DNA of 37,670 nucleotides, taken from contig JAISYH010000045.1 of the NCBI GenBank assembly GCA_031270015.1, positions 1-37,670 of the forward strand. Reading direction: 5' to 3'. This document shows, piece after piece, positions 29,054 through 37,418 of this stretch; positions within the stretch are counted from its first letter, which is position 1, and each line of letters begins with the position of its first letter. The DNA is from Burkholderiales bacterium. Lineage in GTDB: Bacteria > Pseudomonadota > Gammaproteobacteria > Burkholderiales > Casimicrobiaceae. The translations under genes were made by a program, and so were the position numbers. A model generated the notes under the pieces. The model saw only the letters and a list, made by a program, of their open reading frames with translations, was not told the origin of the DNA and searched no databases.

Positions 29054-32000
29054 ATGAATACGCCGAAAATCGATTGGTTGGCGCGTGGTTTGCGGCATCG
29101 CGAGCAAGGAATGTGGCCCGACGCGCTGCTTTGTTTTGAGAAAGCGACACAAGACGCGGATACGGCGCGCGCGGGCAGCGCGCACTTTTATCTTGGCGAA
29201 GCTTGGTGGGGTTTGGCGCGCTTGGATAAAGCGGTAGCCGCATGGCAGCGCGGTTACGATAGCAACAGCAATAATATGGTGTGTTTGCAGGCGTTGACCG
29301 ATGCGTTGATACACTTGGGACGACTCGAAGAAGCGGGGCAATACGCGCAGACAGTCTTATCGTACGATAAAGAGGACGTGCGTGCGCTTTGGGTGGACGC
29401 GCTTTTACGGTTTAAGGTTCGTGATGCCGACAGTAAGGAAATATTGCTTACGCTCATCAAAGAGCACGTTGAGATTTTGGACGATATTGCTTACGCGCGC
29501 GTGTTGGCGCAGACATTCGATGATCAATTGACGTATCGTGACGATGACGATCAAGAATTATTGGTTTTAGTCGAAACGTTGCTTTTTTCGGAATCGTTGA
29601 GCGCAAGCGTTTTGGCGATGAGTTTGCTGCGGGCGTTCGTCGAGTTGGCGCCAGAAAGATTTTCAGAAATCGAAACATTTCTTCCGACGGTACTGGAAGC
29701 CAATATTTTGCCTCAGGATGAAGATGGATTGCGCGCGCTGGCGCAAACATTGTCGGCAAAGGGTTTTGCGAAACAAGCCGAATCGTTCGCTGCGCATTAC
29801 GCGCGACGTCAGGAAGCGGCGTATGAATATCAACGACAGAACGCGGATACGCCACCGTCGAATTGGTCGCAACGCACGCAAGGCGCATTGCGAATCGCTT
29901 GGCTTTTGCCCGGCGATACGGTGCGCGCGCTGATCGAACCATTAGCGAACGCCATCACATCAGAAGGACTTTTTTCCGTGTTTGATGTTTGGAGCGTTAA
30001 TCGACATCAAGAAGCGCGCGCGGCGCAAGCCATTGTTGGCAATACCACCATGATTCGCGCGTTGGCTGCGGAAAAACCGGCGGAGAAGTTGACGCCGTTC
30101 GACTACGATGTGTTGATCGATGGCGCAGGATTATCGTGGTCGTGCCGCACTTTTTTTGTCGAGCGCCCGGCGCGAATGATCTGGTCGGCAGTATCACCGG
30201 AAGCGCTGGCGTTACCATCAGTATGGACAGACAAAACGTTCAATGATTTTTCGACGTTATGGACGACGCTTCGAGAATGTGCGAAAGATCTTCCGCCGTC
30301 ATCGAAATTATCGGCGCAAGCTTTCTTCACACAACGTGATATTGCATTGCGCGCGCACCGAGAGCGCGATTTCGAGACGGCGCGCGCGGTCTATCAAACG
30401 CTTTTGCGTGAGCAGCCGCAAATGGCGGCGTTGCATTATCTCGTGGCGATGTTGGAGCGAGATGCGCAAAATGGCGAAGTTGCCGAAGCGCATTTTGACG
30501 CCGCGATTCAAAACGCACCTTTTTGCGGTAAAACGTATTGTTCTTACGCCGAATATTTGATGGAACGTAATATTGATCGCGCGCGCGCCATTACCGAACA
30601 GGGTCTGGCGAACGCACCAATGGCATTGGAACTGACGCGCATTGCCGGTGATGTTGCGATGCGGCGCGGCGATACGAAACTTGCCGAAACGATGTTTTCC
30701 GATCTGTTGCGTTTTGAGCCGACGCGCGCGCGCGTTCATTTCGATCTCGGTATCGCATTGCAGAGGCAAAATAAATTGCAGGAAGCGGCGCGTTCTTATC
30801 AGCGCGCGTTATTGTTCGATCCTAATATGATCGAGGCGCATTTCAATCTGGGCGCGTTGTTTCAAGAAAGAAGCTTGTTCGAAACGGCGGAAGCCGCGTA
30901 CCGCTCCGTATTGAGCCTCGCGCCGACGCATACGCGCGCTTATATGCAATTGGGTGAAACTTTGGCGGCGCAAGGAAAAATCCGAGAGTGGTTTGAAAAC
31001 TTCAAACAGTTTCAGACACATTGTCCATCGTCGCTGTTAATGATTTCGCAAGGATTGGAAGCTAGCCAGTTCATGGGCAATTATCAAGGCGTCGATTATT
31101 TTCTTGAGCGATTACGCAAATTTGAGTTCCGCGCGGAAAACAACGCTGAATTGATTGAGGCGCTGGACCTCATCCAATATCAGTTTTTGTTTTTCGATAT
31201 CGAGCCGGAGTTGTCTCTGAAAATGGCAAAACTCTACGACGAAGCGATGCGTAAAACGTTTGGTGCGCCGTTACCGCGCCGGGCGCAACGCCGCGCCGGG
31301 AAAGTCCGTATTGGTTACTTGTCGGCGGATTTATGCAATCATGTAATGGGGCGAATGATCTGGTCGGCGACGCGATATCACGATCAAAATCACTTTGAGC
31401 TATTCTTTTACTCATTGACGCAAAGCCACGATCACGTGACTGAAAACTTGAAAAACCTTGCCGATCACTTTACGACACTTGCCGGATTCGGCGAATTTGA
31501 AGCCGCGCTTCGGATTGCTGAGGACGATCTCGATATTTTGGTCGATCTGTCCACTAACACCAAAGGATCAAAACCCGGTATTTTGACGTTGAAGCCAGCA
31601 CGCGTACAAATCACCCATGTCGCCAACGCTGGAACATTGGGTTTATCGACGATTGATTTCAAGTTGACCGATCACTTTGCCGACATACCAGAAATGCAAG
31701 AGTTTCAAATCGAACGGTTTTTGGCGATGCGAGGATGCGTTTATCCGTATCATCACGTCGAACCGGCGACGGATCATCCTTACCATCGGCAAAAACTCGG
31801 CATTCCCAACGATGCCGTATTGCTCGGCGCGTTCGTGCAGCCGATGAAACTTTCGGCGCGTTGTTTGGCGTTGTGGCGGCGAGTGTTGGAGAAAATTCCC
31901 AAAGCTCGACTGGTTTTTTCACCGATCGTTCCGATATACGTCCAGATTTACCGTCACTTGATGAAAAGCGCTGGCATTGGCGAAGATCGTTATCTTTTTT

Positions 32001-32389
32001 TGCCGATCCCCGAAGGCGAAGCGATGCGGCAAGCGCGTTATGCTATTATTGATTTTGTGCTTGACCCGATGCCGTACGGTAATGTCAATGGCGCGTTGGA
32101 ACCTCTGGACGCTGGCGTGCCGATCGTGACTTTGCTCGGACGGCGGCATGGCGAGCGAACGACTTATTCGATATTGAAAAATTTGGGCGAGACGCGAACC
32201 GTTGCCGAAAGCGGAAATGATTACATTGAAATCGCTGCGCGTCTTGCCAACGATCCGGCGTTTATGGGTGACGTGCGCGAGGGTATTCGAAAAGGACTCA
32301 AAGAATCGTCTTTGGTCGATATGGAGCAGCACTGCCGCTATCTCGAGGAAGCGTATCTTGTTGCGATTCAGCAGACGGGCAATGGATGA
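29054..32389 (+). CDS. TPR-containing GT41 glycosyltransferase (SPINDLY/OGT-like)
   Basis: A 1,111-residue protein (numbers below count from the GTG at 29051, one residue earlier). TPR-like repeats fill about 5-260 and 430-650, for example ARVHFDLGIALQRQNKLQEA and IEAHFNLGALFQERSLFETA. The GT41 catalytic part (about 750-1105) has VRIGYLSADLCNHVMGR, with His764 at the position of the conserved OGT His, and FVQPMKLSARCL, with Lys933 as the UDP-contacting Lys. DPMPYGNVNGALEPLDAGVP follows; this last motif resembles the FGNTNG loop of HMW1C-type N-glycosyltransferases more than the HTT of OGT. Residues about 280-400 look like a decayed copy of the catalytic N-lobe. It likely glycosylates proteins in the cytoplasm, possibly with the neighbouring enzymes; the target is unknown. 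Confidence 0.9.
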   Translation: MNTPKIDWLARGLRHREQGMWPDALLCFEKATQDADTARAGSAHFYLGEAWWGLARLDKAVAAWQRGYDSNSNNMVCLQALTDALIHLGRLEEAGQYAQTVLSYDKEDVRALWVDALLRFKVRDADSKEILLTLIKEHVEILDDIAYARVLAQTFDDQLTYRDDDDQELLVLVETLLFSESLSASVLAMSLLRAFVELAPERFSEIETFLPTVLEANILPQDEDGLRALAQTLSAKGFAKQAESFAAHYARRQEAAYEYQRQNADTPPSNWSQRTQGALRIAWLLPGDTVRALIEPLANAITSEGLFSVFDVWSVNRHQEARAAQAIVGNTTMIRALAAEKPAEKLTPFDYDVLIDGAGLSWSCRTFFVERPARMIWSAVSPEALALPSVWTDKTFNDFSTLWTTLRECAKDLPPSSKLSAQAFFTQRDIALRAHRERDFETARAVYQTLLREQPQMAALHYLVAMLERDAQNGEVAEAHFDAAIQNAPFCGKTYCSYAEYLMERNIDRARAITEQGLANAPMALELTRIAGDVAMRRGDTKLAETMFSDLLRFEPTRARVHFDLGIALQRQNKLQEAARSYQRALLFDPNMIEAHFNLGALFQERSLFETAEAAYRSVLSLAPTHTRAYMQLGETLAAQGKIREWFENFKQFQTHCPSSLLMISQGLEASQFMGNYQGVDYFLERLRKFEFRAENNAELIEALDLIQYQFLFFDIEPELSLKMAKLYDEAMRKTFGAPLPRRAQRRAGKVRIGYLSADLCNHVMGRMIWSATRYHDQNHFELFFYSLTQSHDHVTENLKNLADHFTTLAGFGEFEAALRIAEDDLDILVDLSTNTKGSKPGILTLKPARVQITHVANAGTLGLSTIDFKLTDHFADIPEMQEFQIERFLAMRGCVYPYHHVEPATDHPYHRQKLGIPNDAVLLGAFVQPMKLSARCLALWRRVLEKIPKARLVFSPIVPIYVQIYRHLMKSAGIGEDRYLFLPIPEGEAMRQARYAIIDFVLDPMPYGNVNGALEPLDAGVPIVTLLGRRHGERTTYSILKNLGETRTVAESGNDYIEIAARLANDPAFMGDVREGIRKGLKESSLVDMEQHCRYLEEAYLVAIQQTGNG

Positions 32390-32478
32390 TAGGGGAAAAA
32401 TTGGATAAAAAGGCAGAGAAAATATGCTTTTTTTGTTGCCGAATGACTATTTTCCGTAGTGTCTATCAGTGAACGAAT

Positions 32479-32510
32479 AAAAAAACAGCCCGCGTTTCGG
32501 GCTGTTTTTT
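32479..32510 (+). terminator. Bidirectional terminator between the GT41 gene and rpsI
   Basis: CAGCCCG (32486-32492) pairs with CGGGCTG (32498-32504) around a five-base loop, with seven A before and six T after. It serves both convergent genes. Confidence 0.85.
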
Positions 32511-32527
32511 GCGCATAGAAAAGATGT

Positions 32528-32920
32528 TTAACGTTTCGAGAACTGTTTACGGCGACGCGCTTTGCGCAAACCGACTTTTTTGCGTTCGACTTCGCGCGCG
32601 TCGCGGGTAACGAGACCGGCTTTGGAAAGCGTCGGTTTCAATTCCGCGTCGTAATCGATGAGCGCGCGGGTGATTCCGTGACGAACTGCGCCTGCTTGAC
32701 CGGACTCTCCGCCGCCAGCGACGTTAACCATGATGTCGAAAGTGGTCAGATGCGCAGTCAGCGCCAGCGGTTGCCGCGCAATCATCCGACCGGTTTCGCG
32801 GGAGAAAAACTCGTCGATCGGTTTACCGTTTACGACGATATTACCGCTGCCTTGTTTGATGAAAACACGCGCTACCGAGCTTTTGCGGCGACCTGTTCCG
32901 TAGTAATAATTGCCGATCAT
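32528..32920 (-). CDS. rpsI: 30S ribosomal protein S9
   Basis: A 130-residue S9 starting [20 protein letters not shown] and ending in the conserved [12 protein letters not shown], the tail that reaches the ribosomal P site. The start ATG 32920 lies two bases after the rplM stop; the longer upstream frame is not credible. The pair rplM-rpsI is a universal bacterial operon. Confidence 0.98.
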   Translation of the reverse strand: MIGNYYYGTGRRKSSVARVFIKQGSGNIVVNGKPIDEFFSRETGRMIARQPLALTAHLTTFDIMVNVAGGGESGQAGAVRHGITRALIDYDAELKPTLSKAGLVTRDAREVERKKVGLRKARRRKQFSKR

Positions 32921-32922
32921 AA

Positions 32923-33351
32923 TTAAATATCCAGAGGTTTGGGTTGTTGCGCGCTGTGCGGATGATCGCCGCCGGCATAACATTTCAGTTTTTTGATCAT
33001 TTGATAGCCGAGAGGTCCTTTGGGAAGCATCCCTTTTACCGCTTTTTCGAGCGCGCGACCAGGGAAGCGACTCTGCAATTTTTCAAAATTGGTGGTGCTG
33101 ATACCCCCCGGATAACCGGAGTGGCGATGGTAAAGTTTGGCTTGCGCCTTATTGCCGGTCACGACCAATTTTTCGACATTGGTGACGATGATATAGTCGC
33201 CGGTATCGACATGCGGCGTATACGTGGCTTTATGTTTACCGCGCAAACGTAAAGCGATCTGGCTGGCTAAACGACCGAGAACTTTATCGGTGGCGTTAAT
33301 GACATACCAGTCCCGCTGGACTTCATGGGGCTTGGCTGAAAAGGTTTTCAT
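32923..33351 (-). CDS. rplM: 50S ribosomal protein L13
   Basis: A 142-residue L13 with the usual start [20 protein letters not shown], then [40 protein letters not shown] is another hallmark, and the length is standard. It is first of the rplM-rpsI operon. The 127-base gap to trmJ is divergent and should hold both promoters. Confidence 0.98.
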   Translation of the reverse strand: MKTFSAKPHEVQRDWYVINATDKVLGRLASQIALRLRGKHKATYTPHVDTGDYIIVTNVEKLVVTGNKAQAKLYHRHSGYPGGISTTNFEKLQSRFPGRALEKAVKGMLPKGPLGYQMIKKLKCYAGGDHPHSAQQPKPLDI

Positions 33352-33478
33352 AATATATATGACTCACGTCAAACAACGTTTATTTTAGAGAAACTAACAT
33401 AATAGACTAACTTTCGGGAAAAGGTCAACATGAGCGATAAGCTTAAAACGTGGAATCAAGGCACAGAATGAAGGCATA

Positions 33479-34270
33479 ATGGAACGAGAAAATGAGAATG
33501 AGAAGTCACAACGCATGATTGACGACCTTGCGCGTGTTCGGATGGTATTGATCGGCGTTAGTCATCCCGGGAACATTGGCTCAGCGGCGCGGGCGATGTG
33601 GACAATGGGTTTGTCACGGCTGATTTTAGTTGCGCCGCGGCGTTTTCCAGCACCAGAAGCAATGGCGATGGCGTCGGGAGCGGGCGATATATTGGAAAAT
33701 GTGACGATGACGGAAACATTATCAGAGGCGCTCATCGGGTGTGCGTGGAGCGTCGGGTTTTCGGCGCGTCCTCGTAAATTTGCCGGAAAAGTTTTTTCGG
33801 TACGTGAAGTGGCACAAGCCGCCACACATCTGCTTGTCGATGCCGGAAAGGATCAAGAAATCGCGTTTGTGTTTGGCACGGAAATGTCCGGATTATCAAA
33901 CGCCGAGTTGGCGCAGTGTTCGGTCGTGGCGACAATTCCGGCAAATGAACGATATTCGTCGCTGAATCTGGCGGCGGCGGTACAGGTCGCCGCTTACGAG
34001 ATGAGAGTCGCGTTGCTTTCTGACGCAGTTTGGCGGGCGCCGAGATTTACGCTGGCAAAACACGAAGAGGTCGAAAAATTGTTTGCGCACGCGCAACAAA
34101 CGTTGATCAGAAGCGGCTTTCTCGATCCCGGATGCCCTAAAAGGTTGATGCCGAGATTGCGTCGCCTTTTCGCGCGCACGGAGCTGGAACGGGAAGAGGT
34201 CAATATTTTGCGCGGTATTTTGTCGCAAATGGATAAATGGATTAAATTGTCCGATAAAAAAAAGCAATGA
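33479..34270 (+). CDS. trmJ: tRNA (cytidine/uridine-2'-O-)-methyltransferase TrmJ
   Basis: A 263-residue SPOUT methyltransferase, most similar to TrmJ, which modifies the ribose at position 32 of tRNAs. VRMVLIGVSHPGNIGSAARA is motif 1; FVFGTEMSGLSNAELAQCSV is motif 2. IPANERYSSLNLAAAVQVAA forms the SAM-binding knot (motif 3). A C-terminal helical extension (RLRRLFARTELEREEVNILR) is typical of TrmJ rather than TrmL. No good ribosome-binding site precedes ATG 33479; a start at a nearby downstream Met (MIDDLARVRM) is possible. Confidence 0.92.
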   Translation: MERENENEKSQRMIDDLARVRMVLIGVSHPGNIGSAARAMWTMGLSRLILVAPRRFPAPEAMAMASGAGDILENVTMTETLSEALIGCAWSVGFSARPRKFAGKVFSVREVAQAATHLLVDAGKDQEIAFVFGTEMSGLSNAELAQCSVVATIPANERYSSLNLAAAVQVAAYEMRVALLSDAVWRAPRFTLAKHEEVEKLFAHAQQTLIRSGFLDPGCPKRLMPRLRRLFARTELEREEVNILRGILSQMDKWIKLSDKKKQ

Positions 34271-34448
34271 ATGGCAAGGTGAATTAATACAGCCGCTCTG
34301 TTATACTCGTTACGACGAGAGACGGTTTTATTTGTTTTTGGTTTACTCTGGTGTTATTCTAAACAAGATGTTTTGAATGGCACGCCTTGTCCGTATGGAA
34401 AGAGGCGATAAAGGGGTTTTGAAAATCAAACGAGAAAAGGAAAAGATA

Positions 34449-34940
34449 ATGAGTAAGAAAAACATTGCGCCGGGAATCAATATTGGTATCGGCGCCAAAG
34501 ATCGTGAAAAAATCTGCGCGGGACTCAATGCGTTGCTTGCTGACACTTTCGCGTTGTACTTGAAAACACATAACTTCCACTGGAACGTGACCGGACCAAT
34601 GTTCAATACGTTGCACACGATGTTTGAAGAGCAATACACGGAACTGTGGAACGCGACGGACATGGTCGCCGAACGCATTCGCGCGCTGGGTTATCCCGCG
34701 ATTGGCACGTTTTCGCAATACAACAAATTGTCGACGATCAAAGAAACCATTGGTGTGCCGGAAGCGGAAGAGATGATTCGTCTGCTGGTCGAAGGCAACG
34801 AAGCGGCGGCGCGCACGGCGCGTAAATCTTTTCCGGCGGCGGACAAAGCGGGCGACGAAGCCACTGCAGATCTGCTGACCGCGCGCTTGCAGGCGCACGA
34901 GAAAAACGCGTGGATGTTGCGTAGTTTACTTGAGAGTTAA
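34449..34940 (+). CDS. dps: Dps-family ferritin-like DNA-protection protein
   Basis: A 163-residue Dps that oxidises and stores iron and protects DNA. The inter-subunit ferroxidase residues are visible in [17 protein letters not shown] (His41 region) and the acidic/His helix [20 protein letters not shown]. The start ATG 34449 follows AAAAGGAAAAGATA; the 24 upstream in-frame codons are not family-like. It is a single-gene unit: no convincing promoter pair is certain upstream, but a strong terminator follows at once. Oxidative-stress control is inferred only from the family. Confidence 0.93.
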   Translation: MSKKNIAPGINIGIGAKDREKICAGLNALLADTFALYLKTHNFHWNVTGPMFNTLHTMFEEQYTELWNATDMVAERIRALGYPAIGTFSQYNKLSTIKETIGVPEAEEMIRLLVEGNEAAARTARKSFPAADKAGDEATADLLTARLQAHEKNAWMLRSLLES

Positions 34941-34960
34941 ATCGGTGCAGTGAGAAACCA

Positions 34961-34996
34961 CAATAAAAAAACGGGCTCTTGCCCGTTTTTTTATTG
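34961..34996 (+). terminator. Rho-independent terminator after dps
   Basis: CAATAAAAAAACGGGC (34961-34976) pairs perfectly with GCCCGTTTTTTTATTG (34981-34996) around a four-base loop; the T-run follows the G+C core. Confidence 0.9.
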
Positions 34997-35101
34997 CTTT
35001 TTATTGATCTGAGCGCTTACGCGCACTATACTTTTGCCATTTTCCACATCCAAAAAGCGCGTCTTTACCGACGGACGGCGGAGCGATAACGTGATATTGA
35101 T

Positions 35102-36619
35102 ATGACTGTTGCTATTGTTCATTCGCGGGCACTGACAGGGCTTGACGCGCCGCCGGTTACTGTCGAGGTGCATCTGTCCGGTGGTCTGCCGGCGTTTAAT
35201 TTGGTCGGACTGCCTGATGCGGAAGTACGCGAAGCGCGTGACCGTGTGCGCGCCGCGATTCAAAATTCGCAATATGAATTTCCGGTGCGAAAAGTCACAG
35301 TAAACTTGGCGCCGGCGGATTTGCCCAAAGAATCGGGACGTTTCGATTTGCCTATCGCGCTCGGAATTCTCGCCGCGACGGGACAAATACCGCAACAAGC
35401 GTTGGAACAATATGAGTTTGCCGGAGAACTAGCGTTGACCGGAGAATTGCGCGCGATTCGTGGCGCATTGGCGATGGTGTTATCGGCGCGCCGCGAAGGA
35501 CGCGCGTTTATTTTGCCAGAAGCCAGTGCCAGAGAAGCCGCTTTAGTACAACAGGCGACTGTTCATCCGGCAAAATCGTTATTGGCGGTTTGCGGACATT
35601 TGACGGGGCATGAAGCGTTGCCGCCGTTATCGTTTTCCAAAGACGCAGATGAGCGTGTGGCGCATCAAGCTGATCTTTGCGAAGTGAGGGGACAGCATCA
35701 AGCAAAACGCGCGTTGGAAATTGCGGCGGCGGGACAACATTCTTTGCTGTTTTTCGGTTCGCCCGGAGCGGGAAAATCCATGTTGGCGCAGCGATTACCA
35801 GGGATCATGCCGCCATTGACAGAAGAAGAAGCATTGGCTTCGGCTGCGATTGCTTCTCTTGCCGGACGGTTTGATATCGGTCGCTGGCGGCAACGCGCTT
35901 ACAGATCGCCGCATCATACCGCAAGCGCGGTTGCGCTGGTCGGGGGCGGTAGCGATCCGCGTCCGGGAGAAATATCGTTAGCGCATCACGGCGTTTTATT
36001 CCTTGATGAATTGCCGGAATGGGACCGTTCGGTTTTGGAGGTATTGCGCGAACCGCTGGAATCCGGCGAGATTCATATTTCGCGGGCGGCGCGACAAAGC
36101 GTTTTCCCGGCGCGCTTCCAACTGATCGCCGCGATGAACCCCTGTCCGTGCGGCTGGCAAGGACACGAAAGCGGGCGATGTCGTTGTACGCCGGAACAAA
36201 TTATCCGATACCGAGCGCGAATTTCCGGTCCTCTGCTTGACCGTATCGATTTATCCATAGAAGTTCCGCCACTATCCGCCGACGCCATCAAACTCAACGC
36301 GCCTGTCGATCCCGAGTCCGAGAACAGCGATACCGTCAGGCGCCGGGTAACGCGCGCATATCAAACGCAAATGGAAAGGCAAAATTGCGCAAACGCGCAT
36401 TTGTCGCCATCAGCATTGAAACACTATATCGCTATCGAGGAAAGCGCGGAGGATTTGCTGGGGCAAGCGATGAAAAATAATTATCTTTCAGCGCGGGCTT
36501 ACCACCGCTTGCTGCGCGTTGCGCGGACTATTGCCGATTTGGCGAACACATCGACGGTAACGCGCGGTCATGTCGCCGAGGCGTTGAGCTACCGCAAGTT
36601 CGACCGTAGCGGCGGATAA
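35102..36619 (+). CDS. comM: ComM / YifB-family AAA+ ATPase (Mg-chelatase-like)
   Basis: A 505-residue ring helicase that, in naturally competent bacteria, promotes branch migration during integration of incoming DNA. The N-terminal Lon-like domain reads GGLPAFNLVGLPDAEVREAR and NLAPADLPKESGRFDLPIA. Walker A is GSPGAGKSMLAQRLPGI, Walker B is GVLFLDELPEW, and AAMNPCPCGWQGHESGRCRC is a Cys-rich insert that could bind zinc. The C-terminal lid has SARAYHRLLRVARTIADL. ATG 35102 has a weak ribosome-binding site. The gene is widespread also in non-competent species. Confidence 0.95.
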   Translation: MTVAIVHSRALTGLDAPPVTVEVHLSGGLPAFNLVGLPDAEVREARDRVRAAIQNSQYEFPVRKVTVNLAPADLPKESGRFDLPIALGILAATGQIPQQALEQYEFAGELALTGELRAIRGALAMVLSARREGRAFILPEASAREAALVQQATVHPAKSLLAVCGHLTGHEALPPLSFSKDADERVAHQADLCEVRGQHQAKRALEIAAAGQHSLLFFGSPGAGKSMLAQRLPGIMPPLTEEEALASAAIASLAGRFDIGRWRQRAYRSPHHTASAVALVGGGSDPRPGEISLAHHGVLFLDELPEWDRSVLEVLREPLESGEIHISRAARQSVFPARFQLIAAMNPCPCGWQGHESGRCRCTPEQIIRYRARISGPLLDRIDLSIEVPPLSADAIKLNAPVDPESENSDTVRRRVTRAYQTQMERQNCANAHLSPSALKHYIAIEESAEDLLGQAMKNNYLSARAYHRLLRVARTIADLANTSTVTRGHVAEALSYRKFDRSGG

Positions 36620-36631
36620 TCTATCGCACAT

Positions 36632-36661
36632 AAAAGTCCTCGGCTTTTGCCGAGGACTTTT
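36632..36661 (+). terminator. Terminator shared by comM and the convergent XRE gene
   Basis: AAAAGTCCTCGGC (36632-36644) pairs perfectly with GCCGAGGACTTTT (36649-36661) around TTTT. It lies 13 bases after the comM stop and works in either direction. Confidence 0.9.
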
Positions 36662-36677
36662 TAGAACGAAAAAAAGT

Positions 36678-37052
36678 TTAAATGTCCAACTGTTCCGGTC
36701 TGATTTTCATCGCTTTGGCGATTTTTGCCAAAGTCGATGGGCGCGGATTTTCTCTTTTTTCCGTCAACGCATAAGCGCCCTGCGTGACGTTGAGGCGTCT
36801 TGCCACCTGAACTTGCGTCAAACCAAGATATTCGCGCCAGGCACGCAGCGGAGCAACCTTATCTTGCTGGACGCGTCTTAATACTTCGTTGGGCACAGCC
36901 GCTCCGGAATGCGTTTTCACTTTCTGCGTAGTCGATACTTTACTTGCCGAGACTTTTTGTCCCGAAAGCTCTTTATACTGCGAGTAAGTCATTAATACAT
37001 ACAATGGAGAACCATTAGGACCGGGAAGAATATGAACATTTTTTGTTTTCAT
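36678..37052 (-). CDS. Orphan antitoxin-like regulator: Phd/YefM-like N-terminus plus XRE helix-turn-helix
   Basis: A 124-residue protein from ATG 37052. The N-terminal PGPNGSPLYVLMTYSQYKEL resembles the start of proteins with a Phd/YefM-like fold, and the C-terminal half is an XRE domain: LRAWREYLGLTQVQVARRLN, VTQGAYALTEKRENPRPSTL. Such proteins are often antitoxins or autoregulators beside a RelE/ParE toxin, but no toxin frame is seen on either side. A longer frame starts at 37142 and would add a hydrophobic signal-like stretch (IIIYGLSFMLISI); that seems unlikely for a DNA-binding protein, though no strong ribosome-binding site decides it. Confidence 0.7.
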   Translation of the reverse strand: MKTKNVHILPGPNGSPLYVLMTYSQYKELSGQKVSASKVSTTQKVKTHSGAAVPNEVLRRVQQDKVAPLRAWREYLGLTQVQVARRLNVTQGAYALTEKRENPRPSTLAKIAKAMKIRPEQLDI

Positions 37053-37383
37053 AGCATAAGTACCATTAATAGAAATTAACATAAAAGAAAGACCATAGAT
37101 TATTATGGTTTCGCTTCGCCTCATAATCATCATGTTTTTCATGACATTTCATCAGTATAAACAAAAATAAGTGAAACAAAAAGGAATTTATACCAATATA
37201 TTGTATTTTAATATTATGTGATTATTGAATCATACAAAGAAAACGGATATTTATCTTTACAAGCTCACCCAAAATATTGTCAAAGCATAGGCAGATTTTC
37301 GAAAGTGTAAATCTGCCGCAAATAAGACACAGTTGTTTCTCTTGTCATGTTTCTTTGCTTTTTCTATTTCGTTATTTTTTAAG
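37053..37383. other. A+T-rich region between the XRE gene and the rRNA promoter
   Basis: About 330 very A+T-rich bases with no supported gene. The part just before the promoter (about 37330-37383) is rich in T and A runs, as in an UP element. The promoter of the XRE gene should lie in the left part; I see no clear pair. A toxin gene, expected if the XRE protein were an antitoxin, is not present. Confidence 0.55.
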
Positions 37384-37412
37384 TTGCAAGAAAAAATAAC
37401 TATGTCTATAAT
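37384..37412 (+). promoter_or_regulatory. Strong sigma-70 promoter, probably of a ribosomal RNA operon
   Basis: TTGCAA (37384-37389) and a perfect TATAAT (37407-37412) are exactly 17 bases apart, with an A+T-rich upstream region. Downstream elements (boxA-like sequence, structured leader) point to an rrn operon. Confidence 0.7.
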
Positions 37413-37418
37413 GTCAGA

